64,000 nt of DNA from contig CP136067.1 of assembly GCA_032622095.1 (NCBI GenBank), forward strand, positions 41,395,549 through 41,459,548, in the 5' to 3' direction. Within the stretch, counting starts at the first letter, position 1. Each line of letters opens with the position of its first letter. The stretch comes from Siphonodentalium dalli (taxonomy: Eukaryota > Mollusca > Scaphopoda > Gadilida > Siphonodentaliidae). The translations under genes were made by a program, and so were the position numbers. Shown piece after piece: positions 27,901 to 42,900 of this stretch. Below the pieces are notes generated by a model. The model was not told the DNA's origin. It did not search any database and saw only the letters and a program-made list of their open reading frames with translations.

Positions 27901-30900
27901 TTCACTTTTTGTATTAACCCTTCCATGACTGTAGCTTCCTGAATATTTGCGAAAACCCTGTGCCAATGCATTCTTTATATACATGCAGCCCTCATAATTC
28001 AGATTTTTCAGCTTCGGCAATCCACTACGGCAACCATTGATGTGGGGTCCATTTGCTTCAGCAAATGGCTTCGGCATTGCTGATTGCCGTAGCCAATTAT
28101 GAGGGCTGATACATGTACATGCAATATTTTACCTTGACCTGGTAAGCCAGTGAATTCTCTTATATATGTGAGGCTCCTTATGGGAGACTCGATTATATAA
28201 GAGAATGCACTGGCACAGGATCTTTAATCTCTAATCTTTTGTTGACCCCTGATGATCATCAAGTTCATCTGCTGGTGTAGAACGTTTTTTTTCTTAGAAT
28301 GTCAATCTTTTCCTCCCTCAATTTTATTTGTACTATTTAAATTTTGGACTGGCCAAAACTGCTCTGATGTCAGAGTCATCATTAGCAGAATATAAGCTTC
28401 CAGTGAGCAATGCAGGGTACCTTATTTGTGGACCAAGAACACAACTTCACAAGTTTGTTATAGCTATAGGGTTGAATTGCCCCCTTTCTATATTCATGAT
28501 CATCCAACACTGACATACATGTACATGTACAACACTAATTACTTGAAATGTAGATGGAGCTTTAACTTTCTGCTGACATAAGCCACTACTTGTAAAATAT
28601 ATACATGTAGTTAAAAGTTAATGGCTGTATAAACAGAACACTGACTGGGTTGACAATAGTTCGGCGACGCATGACGACACAATGACCAGCTGGTCGAGAA
28701 GGCTGTGTGTGATTGGCCAAGACCTTCGATGGTCATATACTCATAAATGTTACTCCCAGGTTGATATTGGGTCACAACTTTACCCTGCGATGCCCCCCCC
28801 CTTTTGTCATCTATCATAAAATGTGCATGTAGATACTTACAGCAAGTCTCTCAACAAGCATATTGAGCTCTTCCTGCAACTGTTTGTCTTCTTCTGACTG
28901 AAAGAAAAAAAATCTGATCAGATGGATTGATAAAAGCAGTCAATAGTAATGTATTAACAAGAGCTACGCGGGCGTGCAAAATACGCCCTCTCTGGGGAAA
29001 ATTGGTGGATGGAACCCAAATTTGAACTTGACCTGTGTTTTGGTGGGAGAAAGTAATATACCAAATTATCATTGAATCCGATAAGCTCTAGTAAAGTTAT
29101 CATCCGGACAACAAATTTCAGGGATTTTCTAAGTCAAATTACGTCAAATAAGGGGCATAACTCCGGTGAAAATTGGCGGACGGAACCCACATTCGAACTT
29201 GAGCTGTCTTTTCTCCTAATAAACCCACATACCAAAAAGGGGCCATAACTCTCGCAAAAATTATCGGATTAAAATTAAATTCGGACTTGAGCTGTATTTC
29301 GATATATGTAATCCACAAAAAAACTGGTTTTGCGTATAAACATTCCAAAATCGAGTTATCATCCGGAACCAAAAAACATAAGGAAAACTGAATTTTCTGA
29401 GTCGAAAAAGGGGCATAACTCTGCCAAAAATGGTCAGACAGAACCCAAGTTGGTGGGAGAAAGTAATATACCAAATTTGGATTCATTCCGATAAACTATA
29501 CTAAAGTTATCATCCGGACAACAAATTTCAAGGATTTTCTAAGTCAAAAAACGCCAAATAAGGGGCATAACTCCGGTGAAATTTGGCGGGCGGAACCCAA
29601 ATTCGAACTTGAACTTACTTTTCGGCTAATAAACCCACATACCAAATTTTATTAAATTTGGTTCACTCTAACTAAAGTTATCATCCGGAAACCAGGTTAA
29701 CGGACGCCTGGACAGACGGACCAATACTATAATACGGCCGTTTTTTCAAACGGGCGTATAAAAATGTAAAACCAAGCTGCGACTCATCAGTGCAGTCACA
29801 ACAGAAAATTTCTAACCCTGTCAGCCAGACCTTCGACTGTGAGGTACACATTAGTCACACAGATAACAATCTACATTTTGTAGAAGGCGACATCTTCGTC
29901 CTTTTCTCATTCATTTTGTCACAATTTTTTAACTGGGCGAAGTGCAAGTCACCCTGAAAATTTGCGAAGTTGATGACGAAAATATAAATGAAAGTGTCAA
30001 TGACACTGCAGTCCTTAAAATTTGACGCGAATCCATTCGTGTAAATATTCGAGTAAACGAACTGACGAGAATACACTTACATGTAGATTCGCGCATGTTC
30101 TACTATTGAGATTCACGTCGATTTGAGTATTCTCGCCTTGCCTGAGTTGGAATTCCCCCGAGTCTTGTTTGTAACTAATTTTAGTCTCTGCTCGCAGAGG
30201 TGTGTTGCACCAATGAGATAAGTTCGTCACAGTGATGTAATTTTGTCTGCTGGCATTAGCGACCTTGACCACGGATTACCATGGAAAAAGTCGGAACGAG
30301 TCTAGGACTGAGAGTAACTGACCAATAGAAATGTTTGCTCTTTTGTAGATATTAAACTAGAGGTGTGACTGTCCCAATGGGACTACGGATACCCCCCTGT
30401 TTTTAAAATACTAAGATGTTTCACATGTCAGTAAACATTTAGTTAAAATAATAAAATAACAGTTCCCATTGCAGGTGTACAACCATAACCCTAATCTTAA
30501 ACCTATTGACCGAAAAATGTAGGAATAAAAGCTTAGACAAAGTTATGCATGTTGCGAAAAAAATTCTAAGTCGAAAAAGGGGAATAACTCCACACAAAAA
30601 ATGTCGGACAGATGTCATAATCGCAGGTGCACAGGTTCCCATGGTACTAAATATCCGTGCCAAGATTAAACAAGAGCTACGCTGGGCGTGCAATATACGC
30701 CCTCTCTTGGGTCGGCGGAAACTGGTAAAAAAGGGGCATAACTCTGGTAAAAATTGGCGGACGGAACTCAAATTTGAACTTGACCTGTGTTTTGGTGGGA
30801 GAAAGTAATATACCAAATTATCATTGAATCCGATAAGCTCTAGTAAAGTTATCATCCGGACAACAAATTTCAGGGATTTTCTAAGTCAAATTACGTCAAA

Positions 30901-33900
30901 TAAGGGGCATAACTCCGGTGAAAATTGGCGGACGGAACCCAAATTCGAACTTGAGCTGTCTTTTCTCCTAATAAACCCACATACCAAATTTGATTGAAAT
31001 CGGTTCACTCTAACTAAAGTTATCATCCGGACAACAAATTTCAGGGATTTTCGAAGTCAAATTACGTCAAAAAAGGGGCCATAACTCTCGCAAAAAATTT
31101 TGGATTAAAACGAAATTCGGACTTGAGCTGTATTTCGATATATGTAATCCACAAAAAAACGGGTTTTGCGTATAAACATTCCAAAATCGAGTTATCATCC
31201 GGAAACCAAAAAACATAAGAAAACTGAATTTTCTGAGTCAAAAAAGGGGCATAACTCTACCAAAAATGGTCGGACAGAACCCAAGTTCGAACTTGACCTG
31301 TGTTTTGGTGGGAGAAAGTAATATACCAAATTTGGATTCATTCCGATAAACTATACTAAAGTTATCATCCGGACAACAAATTTCAAGGATTTTCTAAGTC
31401 AAAAAACGTCAAATAAGGGGCATAACTCCGGTGAAAATTGGCGGGCGGAACCCAAATTCGAACTTGAACTTAAAGGTCATAACTCCTTTAAAATAAATCG
31501 AATCAAACCCATATTCGAACTCGATCTGTATTTTGGGCTGTGAAACTCACATACCAAATTTGGTTCCAATCAGATGAAAAATGTTTGAGTTATGATAGAA
31601 TGCGTGAATTCTAAGTCAGAAAAGGGCCATAATTATGTAACAAAAACTCGGATCAAACCCAAATTCGAACTCGATCTGTATTTTGGGCTGAGAAACCCAT
31701 ATACAAAATTAGGTTCCGATCGGATAGAAAATGTTTGAGTTATCGCATTACTCGTAAAGTGTCTACGGACAGACAGACAGACGGACAGACAGACGAACGA
31801 CGAGTGGTCAATCCGGATAACGACACTATGTTTACCATACTATGGTATGGGTAAACATAAAAAGCATGTGTGAGTTCTTTTCACTTCACTGCACTGTCAC
31901 ATGACAACAATATAAACAACCTGATTAGCAATCACTGAGTGGCAGCCAAGTATTTACTGTACACATGTTTTATATAAATCAGCAATTTAATTAGAGTTAT
32001 CCTCCCTCTTTCATAAATGCGCTGACTGGTAGAGGGGAGGTAATTCGCATGTTAAGCTAATAGTTAGGTCGCAGCGTGTACATTATATGATGCGGGCTCC
32101 CGATATCGCTGATTTACTATGGGTTTTCAGCCGTTGATCGATCGACTGAGTGTACAAAACGTCGGAAAAAATTGATAAATATTCAATAAACCCGATGGTA
32201 TTATATACTTGCCTGCAATTGGGAATTTGGTGGTTGAAAATTGGGAATAATGGTGCCTTTTTCCCATTGGGAATGGGACCGAATACCGGACCCTGAGGAC
32301 ACCTAAAAAAATCCCTGATGCCAATTTTTTTTTCATTTTCTGGATTTTTTTGGTTTGTTTTGTTAGTTTTAACTTTACTAACTTTGTGTATAAAAAAAAC
32401 AATGAACAAATTGCCTTACACCATCCAACATATGTATGAATGCAAAGCACAGATCAATAATACATTTCGCCAAGGAGTTTTCTATGAACAGCTTATCAAA
32501 GCATTTCACATCTGACTTGAAGTCGTACAGGGGCTCCAATCTGGTATGTTGCAAAGCTGACGGAAGCCGACCACATCTCCTCTCCTTTTTATACTACATT
32601 TCAAGCTCAACTGAACAAAATAAAGTTTAGGCTATTGTCATGGGTTGCCGTCCGTCCGTGCATTAACGATTGCCGTTGGCATACCCTATAGGCTACACCT
32701 CCCATTCAATCGTCAACAAACTTCATATGGATTCTTGGGGTGATGAGAGCTTATCATTTTTTCCGAATTTTATCTTGGATTTCACATTTGATTCATCAGC
32801 ACACCTAGTCGAAAATCTATGGGATACTAAAGATATCCTGTCGAAATTTCCCCCATACCCCGGCGATAGCGATTAGCTATAACTGATAATTTATCAAAGA
32901 TATGATCACAGGTATCCATATATCAGCACCATCTTGAATTCAATAGCTCAAATAATTTGTCTTAAGAAGGAGTTAAAGTATTTGTGGTTGCAGAGGGGGG
33001 TGCTTTAAATCTAATAACTCAGTCCTTATTCATCCAAGGACCTCTCTATGCGAGATCCAATGGTTTAGTTATTTCTGAGGATATGTTTATAAGTTGAAGT
33101 TAACTCATTGAAAGCAAAAGTTAACTCATTGGAAGCAAAACTATTAAATATCTATCTCTGCCACTTTTGACCTACCAGCTATTCAAATCTCATTCACTTC
33201 TAAAGAGAAATTATAATTAGTTGACAAGCCAGACTGCTTAGAACAACTTGTGGGATTCCATCTCATATTTAATTTGAACTTTAACACCCCCCCCCCCATT
33301 CTTCCCAGTCGTTATTTGTTTATCAAACATGTCAAAAATACATGTAGTTTATACAATACAAAAGTGTTATCTATATAATGTTATACAGCCATTATATGAT
33401 GAGGAGGCTGACCCCTATGACCCCTAAATCGAAAAGATTACCATAGTTCATATAAAGGAAAGTAAGTAGCACTCAATCAAATGGTTTCAAGACATAACAA
33501 TATTTTACAAGTAGCTTGGAGACTAAAACACATAACCTTCACTGTTAATCTTTTAAGCGCTCTGTGGCCCCCAAAATTCAGTCAACCATGACAATATGAA
33601 CAGATGGGAAAATAAGGTTCCTGGAAATATTAACAACATCTGCCATATTGATTTTCAAAATAATGCATCACCTATAATCTGTAAGCATATTCAATTGGTG
33701 TCTTTTTGAGTGTTCATTAACTAATGAACCTGATTCAACAAGAGGGTTCATTTAATATGTTTCTGCATAATTCAAACAATAACGTACATTTATCTGCTTG
33801 TAACCCATTGCATATAAAAATCATATTGGCTATTAGCCATTATTTTAATGTAATATCGAAAGAATGTGTCTGAAGGGTTAATATATATTTCAAAAATCAA

Positions 33901-36900
33901 TTAATCAATAAATACCACAATCCATAGAAGGGAATAGTGTGAAGATAACCCAAGATAAGACATATGAGGAAAAGCCCATGTGCATTATAGCATGAGTCTG
34001 TTGGAACCTTGGAAAGGGTTAATTATTTTCTGAGCATATCAATGGAATATAGAAGACAATTATATACATGTAGGTGAGGGGTCCATTATCAGACAGCCTG
34101 TAATGAAATTTCAAAATTGGATAAACAAGAGTCTCATGTCATTTATCAAATTTGACATATGATAAACAATTGGGGAACCTCGTTTACGATTTAACCACGC
34201 CTCCGTAATTACTTCCTAGATACTGTCGCTAACTCTTGCAAGCGCTGGCGGCTGGGCGGTTTATGAGGCTGTGAGCTACAGCCAGTGCATGGTGCTAATT
34301 GCCAGAATTGTTTGGGCATAAAATACAAAACGATATATAAAGGAGGAAAACAATATAATGTTTTGATATGATTTAAGACTGACTCAATTCATGTGTCAGG
34401 ACACGTCTGCACACAATAATAATTAATAATGTGACAGACAAAAAATATGCGAAATTATTTCGTCCTAAGTGATTTCTTGGTATATATTTCGCAAGTAACA
34501 GGCCCTACCCAGCCAGACATGTCAGTTTCTTAAAAGCGATGATAACACGAATGTCGTCAGATTCTCTCAGAAATCAGTGCACGCTCTGATAAGATTTTGC
34601 AACAATTTGACAACCAATCATCTGAGTAATGCGTCTTTGATGTACCGGGTGTGACGCCACACAAAGGAAACCAAAACAAACTGTTCTTTAAGTATATCGC
34701 GTTTGGTTTTGAGAATAATAGTAAGCCGAATGTCATTTAATATCGCCAGGACAAAGCACCCATGTTATTCAACCCATGATATGAAGTTGTAAAATAAGGG
34801 GTGTGATTTTGGGTGTGTCGGATTAACACACAGGAAACGGGGTTGCATTTCATTTGATTTTCACACGTTTGATCCGCGAAGGCATAGATAATCGACACTA
34901 GAGAAATAAATAGATTTTAGTTGTTGCATAACAGAACAAAATGAGCTTTAATAACACGGAAGTGATAAACTTATTACACGTGGGAACAAATACATATTGT
35001 TTAAACTATTAGTACTTCTAACCAACTACATCCATCCATGCATTGAATAGTAACAACATGTTTGCCCTTATTTGTGCAACTTTATTAATGATGGTGAGTA
35101 AATGTTTTAGAATCACATCAAGAAACATGAGATAACCATTTGGAATCAAGCAAATACTGCAGGTTTCAACAAAAAATAAAAATAATTCCTGAACTGAATA
35201 AAACATGATACCAACAGTTCAACAGTCATTTTCAAAAGGCTATCACGCTCTCATTAAACAATGTTATTAGCTCAAATATGCATTCTGTTGAAAGGGGTTA
35301 GCATAAAATCACATAAAATAAAACTTTAATACACACAAAATAAGAGATAAGTTAACAGCAATGTCAAAATTCAGTTATCCCGAACCAGCAAAAAAAATCC
35401 CGAACTGGGAAAAATGGGTAGGGTCATTTCAGAACCAAATACATTTTGTTTGCCGAAGCTCGGTCTGAAAATTATTTTAAATACTGCAGAGTATATGTTT
35501 CCTTATGTCTTGGAACAACGTATGACCATGCAAATCAACCGAGAATTTTGTGTGCAGCGAGAATGTGATCAGTTATCCCGAACTGGGAAAGTGACTGTAT
35601 TGAAGTTAGGTGACTTGAAATTTATGTCGTTGATGTCGCTATTCTGAAGTCATGTAAGCAAAATATATCAGTTAAAAATCCGAAATATATATTAACTATA
35701 TTAACCTACCTTTGAACAAACATATGTATTCCTTGTAATCCTGTCGATATTGAAGTTTTCGTGACTTCTGTTGCACAGTCTGATCCAACGTAAACATCGT
35801 TCTTTGTTAGTTTTCGGCTTCGGAAATGCCCAAACTATCACCATTGGTTTACCGTTAGAATCTGGCTCCAAATTTTTTATATAACGACTGTCACTATTAC
35901 AAGATGAATACGCACACGTAGGCATCTTTTAAATCTCGGAAAGAAGTTATATTATCGTGTTAAACAGCGTTTTAAAAGGAGTGTAAATGCGTCAACGAGA
36001 GGTTCTTTTGTTTTGCAATGCAACGCCCTTGAACTTCGTTCGCTGTAACGCGATTGGTCAGTTACCGCTGTCAGTCAATAATTTGAGATTCGTCAATTAG
36101 CCAGCCATCAGTACTGTTTATCTTGGTCTCCATCTAACCACTGGCCATAACTCTGTAGCATATGTCATTACTCATTTCATTTCATGTGGAATGACAAAAT
36201 GTATAAAATATACTCTCATATATTCTGGATATTGGATGTTCACATGATAATTTATTGATATCTTTATATTACATGCAACTATTGCAATAAAATCTTCATA
36301 TTTTCAATACAGGGCATCATACCTAAGTAATGGTATAAAACTATCAAAATACATGTAGAATGTTCATTTACAACCCTGGTTCAAGAGTATAAGGCTTATT
36401 TAATCAAGACCAAAATCCATAAAAAGGAAGAGTGTGCTAAGGAAAACCTAGGTAAGACATATGAGGTAAATCAGGGTAAATCAGAAGAAAAGTATTTGAA
36501 TTATTGAATCGGTAAGAAAGGGTAAATTATTTCTAAACCGATCAGCCAATCATAACCAAAAACTATACAGGTGAGGCAAATGTCATCATAATTAAACCTG
36601 AATATAAAATATGAACACAATCGGACAAACCAGAGACCTATGTGGGAGTTAATAAGCTCTAGGCCAGTACAGTGACCTGTGAGATCAGACAGATTAATAG
36701 CACATCAAATTGGACTGTGAGACTTTATAAAAATAAACAAACACTGCAGAACCCAGATTCTGACAACCTTCTCAGAGTTACAGCAAGCTCCATCAATCAC
36801 TTTTTGATAAACAATTATTGCCAGTGCTGTTTGTCTTCCTGTTATCATATTTATAATAGAGTTGTCCACCACTCCAGTGACTCCACCATATAGCTTTAAA

Positions 36901-39900
36901 AATGGCTTTGACCACTTAACCACAGCAGAATTATGATTAATTTTTCAGGATTTAGTCAGAAATATCGCTTGTTGCCATTCATCGGAAAGCTTTCGCCGAG
37001 AGCTTTCCGATGAATGGCAACAAGCCATATGTATAGGATAATGACTGAGTGAAGTGTCTGAGGCCAAATAATCACCCAAGGCCGCGGGTGATTATTTGGT
37101 CTCAGACACTTCACGAGGTCATTATCTGACTTAAAACCCACGCACCCATATGCATATCATACATGAGTGGCATATGGGTATTCGGACACTGTGTTGTGAA
37201 CACAGTGCTCATTCGAATATGTATTAATTAATGTATAAACTTTGCTGAACGGCCATTAAAACCTACTATCTAATAATTTTATAGGTTTGGCCTACTGCAT
37301 ACATCGCTGACCTGATAGCAAGCGGTTGACAAAATGTGCGTGTGATATCTTATCACAATCTGCAGTCGTCATATTTCAGCACTGGCTGAATGCAACTTAT
37401 CATTAATCAGTAAAAAGTACCGTATTGTATGTCAGTATAATGTCACCTCATACTTATGGTATGGCTTCCCCATTCATAACCGCAAGTTAAGAGTCGAGCT
37501 ATTGTGGTTTTCCGCTGTACTGCATGTGGACTCACGGCATGCATGTGAGGTAATTTTTTTTTTCTTTCATTTTTATCTATTTCAGCCTTTTTTTCGTATA
37601 TGATTTCATATTCAATCGTTATTTGTTAAACGATTACTAGCTTGAATTTCAATAACCCTCATTTTGTCAAAGAATGGACGTGCTAACACGGTTTTCGTTT
37701 GGATGGGGCGTCAAGCTTCGAAATTTAAACAGCACCCCTCCATTCTGCAAACTGTCCTGCATCCCTTTTCGGGTTTATAGCAAACAACATTCAACTGGAT
37801 TTTTTATATTTTTCTCTTTGTTTTCTGTTTTGCCCGTCCATTTTATGTTTGTTGTTGGGTGCGTTTTAATTGTTATTTTAGAGTAGACGCGATTACTTGT
37901 CTTGAAACCGATAAATAATTATCGTTCTTTACATTCTATTATTCGAAGAACTTTCTCTTAGTTCAACTTGATTTAGAATTGGACCGATAAATTATTTCTA
38001 TAATATGACCGTGCATGGGTGTGGGTTGGTTGGTCAAACTTATCATGCATGACGATTTGTATCATCTAAGATTTCTATGTATACAAACTTTTTTGTTTTC
38101 CTTGGCAATCAACATGTTATATTTAAATATTGACGCGAAAATGTAGTTTCTGTTTGGGTATGGAGAACTAGGAATTTCCAACTACATTTGTAACCAAATC
38201 TGGAAACTTCTATTTGGGCTGCAAGCATACAACTGGTATACTTCAAGCTTTCCAATTGTTGTATATATATGTCTCGCCAACCCTCGTCTATGGTGGTGAT
38301 TTTTCCAAAATTATGACACTTTTATTAAAAAAATTTACCGAAATGTAAGAACGATTTTAATTTTAACATTAGATAAATGTCAACTTATTGTCACTTTTTC
38401 AATTGATGTGTCATTAACTCATTGATATTTCCAACTATTTGGAATTCAGTTTGATTTAATTCTTCACTGTTGATGTCGCTGGGAGATTAACATGTTGAAT
38501 GTTATTCATCGACTGGAAGATACCAACACGCTGTTTCCGTCCCTGGTTAAGTGGTCCTGCTATTTTGCTATGATGCAGGTGGGTCCTGCTGATTTGATAT
38601 GACGCTGGTAGGGGACAACTGATGCTGTTAAATATATTGCTAGTTTTTCTAAAGTTGTTATTTAGCTGCATTTAGCTAATCTGATTTGAGAAAAGGTTAG
38701 TATGCATGTGCATGAAACTTTAAAAAACATGTATATTTTTAAATTAAAAAACATGTATATTTTTAAATAGTTTAATCATGGCTGTACATGTGTTTGCAAA
38801 AGCGACAGGAATAGCCATTTTGATTATGACCACTTTGTAATAACCAAAAAGAGTCATTATTTGAAGGGGAATGGCTCATTAGAACTTCAACATTTTGTCC
38901 CTGTAATTTTGGAAGCATGGGTAATATAGGTTGATAAATACACGATATATACACATTATCGGTACAGTGAAGTGCTATGGGCTGCAGTATCACGCCGAGT
39001 TGACGATGTCAGATCGACGTATCAAACGAGCTGCCGCAGGCAGCGAGTTTGATGCGGCGATCTGACATCGTCAACGAGACGTGATACTGCAGCCCATAGC
39101 ACTTCACTGTACCGATAAAGCGTTTATTATATGACACATTTTTGGTTCATACCATGTCACAAAGAGCAATACTACTACGTTAATTATACTACACACGCGA
39201 CAATAGAACAGATCCGTTAATGCTTCAAACGAACAGACCTGGCAAATAGTTCCCAACTTCCGGTGACCTAATTTCACGGGATACTGATACGGAATTTCAA
39301 AGGATACTGATACGGAATTCATAGAATACCGATACGGCTCATGACAAGACAAGCGTTTTCCGACTGCTCGGAATTTATCGCCAAACAATAGTGGTATTTG
39401 TAAGGGATTAGTGGTAGTCATATAATAAATTGATATACCGGCTCCATATGGTCTGAAAAATACTTGTCAATGTCACAGCTATTTTCAAACTGTTTTTTCA
39501 CTTCGCACCGAAGTGAAACATATATAAAGCTTGTTACTTCTACCACTTCAGGAATAGACAAACAAGGAAAGTTCTTCATTGTTTCGTGCCATTCAAAACT
39601 TTCTGCATTCGATCACTTGAATCGTTCTTTCTATGGCTTAACAGGCCGCATGATAATTTTAGCGTATTTATCGACCTACATGTATGTTGATCCCTGATAC
39701 CGGACCGCGATGTTATAAAATTCGAGCATAATTTGGATCTTCAAACCACCCATCCCTTGAAATATCTTACAATATACATGTATATGTTTTTCAATGTTTC
39801 ATAAACATAATGGCTTTTCTCCATTCGTTCATATTTAATAGCCACAGGTTGTGAAAACTGTGAAAAATAACGGTACATTTTCAGAACAGCATCACTTTGC

Positions 39901-42900
39901 TCTACCAACATCATAGTAATTCACCAGGACCCACCAGCATAAAAGCAGGACCACTTAACCAGGAGTGTTTATTCCTCTTCCCGAGGTGGTCATTATTTAG
40001 ATAATGCACACTTGAGCTAATAATGACTCGCAAAATAATTACCACCTCGCGAGCTAACACCTCGGCGTCTTCGGTGGATGACATTCGTCTGGATAATACT
40101 CAAGCAACAACAATACATAGATACGCAAGTGGGTTTTAATTCTGACTAAATCCTGAAAAATTTACCATAATTATGCTGTGGTTAAGTGGTCAATTACTTT
40201 GGGCATTACTGTATGTATAACAAATGTAGGCTACTCTAAACGTTGCATATTGGATATTCACAATGATTATTTATTGATAGCATTATATTAAATGCAACTA
40301 TTGCAATACAATCTTCATATAGGACATCACACCTAATTAATATATAAACCTATCAAATAGAGTGTTCGTTAATAACCCAGGTTCAAGAGTATAAGGGTTA
40401 ATTAATCAAAACCAAAATCCATACAGATGAAGAGTGTGCTAAGGAAAACCTTGGTAAGAAATATGAGGTAAATCAGAATAAACATATTTGACTTATTGCT
40501 TTGGATGGCATGTGTGTGAAAGGGTTAATTATTTCTAATCCGATCAACCGATTTATACCAAAAAATATACAGGTGAGCCATGTGTCATCATAAACCTGCA
40601 TATAAAATATGAACACAATTGGACAAAAAATACATGAGTTATGGCATCGGATAGAACATGACCAGGTATGGATGGAAAGTGTTAATCATTTCTAAACCGA
40701 TCAACCAATCGATACCAAAAACTATACAGGTGAGGGTTTTTTTTGTGCAAATATAATATACATCAAAGTATTTGATTACACTATCTTCACACTGACAGCT
40801 CTCCATACTACATTGTATAATCATTTAAAATCGGTCATAGATATTACCAAGTGTAAGACCCAGGACCCATTCCCTAAAACAGGGTGGAAAAATCCCCCTG
40901 TATTTATAATGTTATTAGATGAGAAACTGGAGGGCGCATCATGAGGGAGCACGACAGGACGCTTCGTGAGGGAGTGCGACGATTGAAAACGGGTACGTAT
41001 GTTTATTTAATTTAATTTGTATATATCTATATAGGCATGTTTCTGTTCTATTTCTGTATCTTTTCGTCCAAGAGATCAGACATGTTTCTGTTCTATTTCT
41101 GTATCTTTTACGTCCAAGAGATCACTGTGGTTTTCATAGTACATGTATGTTGAATCCCGGTGAAAAAATAAGATAAACAAAGTTATTAGACGAGAAACTG
41201 AACGTACAAATTAATGAGACATCTAAATAGTTTCGCGCTACATTGTTATTGACAGAACTTATTTGCACACGATTAGGGTTGAAACGATTAATCAACTAGC
41301 TGTAGTCGACGCTGAAATGTCAGAACGTCGACTCTGAATTTTGCTGTCGACTAGTCGGAACATAGTGTATTAGTTACATGTATAACGTTTTGAAGATTGA
41401 TTCCGGCATAAACTGTGTGTAAGTTACGGTAAGTACCTGTATAACGTTTGGTGGCACCCGGAATTGACAGTGTTACTAGTATAGACACACATGGTGATCC
41501 GACTATTAATTGAAAGAATGAAATTGACAAGACAATGTCTCACTAGTCGTTTGAGGTCAAAGACATCACTGCGACATGATGGCAGTGATTGACGTGGCTT
41601 TATCGTTTGTCGGAGACCGCTTTGATCTAGACACTGTGTATATTTCAATTTATCTCGCACCGTCGGGTTATGATGCGATGCTGTGTGAAGGTCGCTTAAG
41701 GTGATGTCATTGGTGCTACCGTATATAAATGATACTGGCATTAAGAACTGGTTATCGTATTCTACAACGTAGCCTATACTATAGGGCGTATTTAGTCGGA
41801 ACATTAACATTTTATAGTGACACCGCTCGGCACCGGTTTATTGGTGATCACGTGACTAAACGAAATTTCGAACGCTGATAATAAATTTAAAACCTGTATA
41901 AATGATCGTGTTTCTAATCATTATCCACCACATGTCTAATTATATAATTGCATTCAGTGTGTTGGATAAATATTAAGATGTTTACTGTATTATTTCCCAA
42001 ATAAATTGGGTGTCTATGCAGGGAAATGCACTATGCAATAGACCGCCATTGCATCAGTCATCAGTGTACGCCATGTACAATGAATTTTCCGTACCATGTT
42101 ATGTTTGAAAGTTTTGATATCGGGTACCGACTAGTCGACGCAACGCGACTTTTGGGCCTCGACTAGTCGACTTTGAAATTCACTAATCGTTTCAACACTA
42201 CACATAGGCACTTCCACTCAAAATTTCTAACTGATGTGCTTGCACTAAAACTGGTGTCGTTTTAAAGGGCCATGAAAACAATACATAAAACTGTTTACAG
42301 AATTGAAAAATTCCTTATAGTTTTGGAGTTATGGTCATTTAAAGGTGAAAAAACTAGGTGTTTTTTTGGTAATCGGCTCCCAGTGCTTTATGACTAATCT
42401 CCAAAGTATGGGATGGACCCAAAATGACCTTTTTTCAGGTTGATTTTTGTTGATTTTCATAATAAAATTACAGTAAAATTATTCTAACTCTGAAATTACT
42501 CGACCGATGTGCATGAAACTTGCCACGTGTCCTCGGGGAAATATATGTTCACGCGTTGACTGGACCAATATGCAAATTAGTTACTCAGACTTTGACTAAT
42601 TTGCATATAATTTGCATATTTAATGAGGAAATTGGACTAAAAATCAGCGAAAAAGTTACTTTTCAGGGAATTTATACCCAAAAAATGGGAAAATTTATGT
42701 TTTGCATTAAGAATATGTCAATGGTGTTGTTATTGGTCCATCATGACCAACCATAGATGACCATGGGTTCAGTAGTATGCAAATTAGATGTTATGAATAG
42801 CCACACCCCTTTCTGGTCGAAACATGTGTGTATTCGTAGGTAATGTTGGCTGCGTGGGGGGTTATAAAAACCAACTATAAAAATAACCGAAGACTGTCAT

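Noticed and set aside
30439-30855. 138-codon minus ORF and its plus-strand partner at 30506-30808
   Set aside because: Both span the boundary of a degenerate tandem repeat and translate repeat units.
32083-32450. Overlapping minus ORFs of about 107 codons
   Set aside because: They are driven by T/A-rich runs and repeated GGGAAT words, appear in two frames at once, and lack splice signals.
41424-41810. 128-codon minus ORF in the hAT-like element
   Set aside because: No transposase motif. The composition is consistent with chance in an element of this length.
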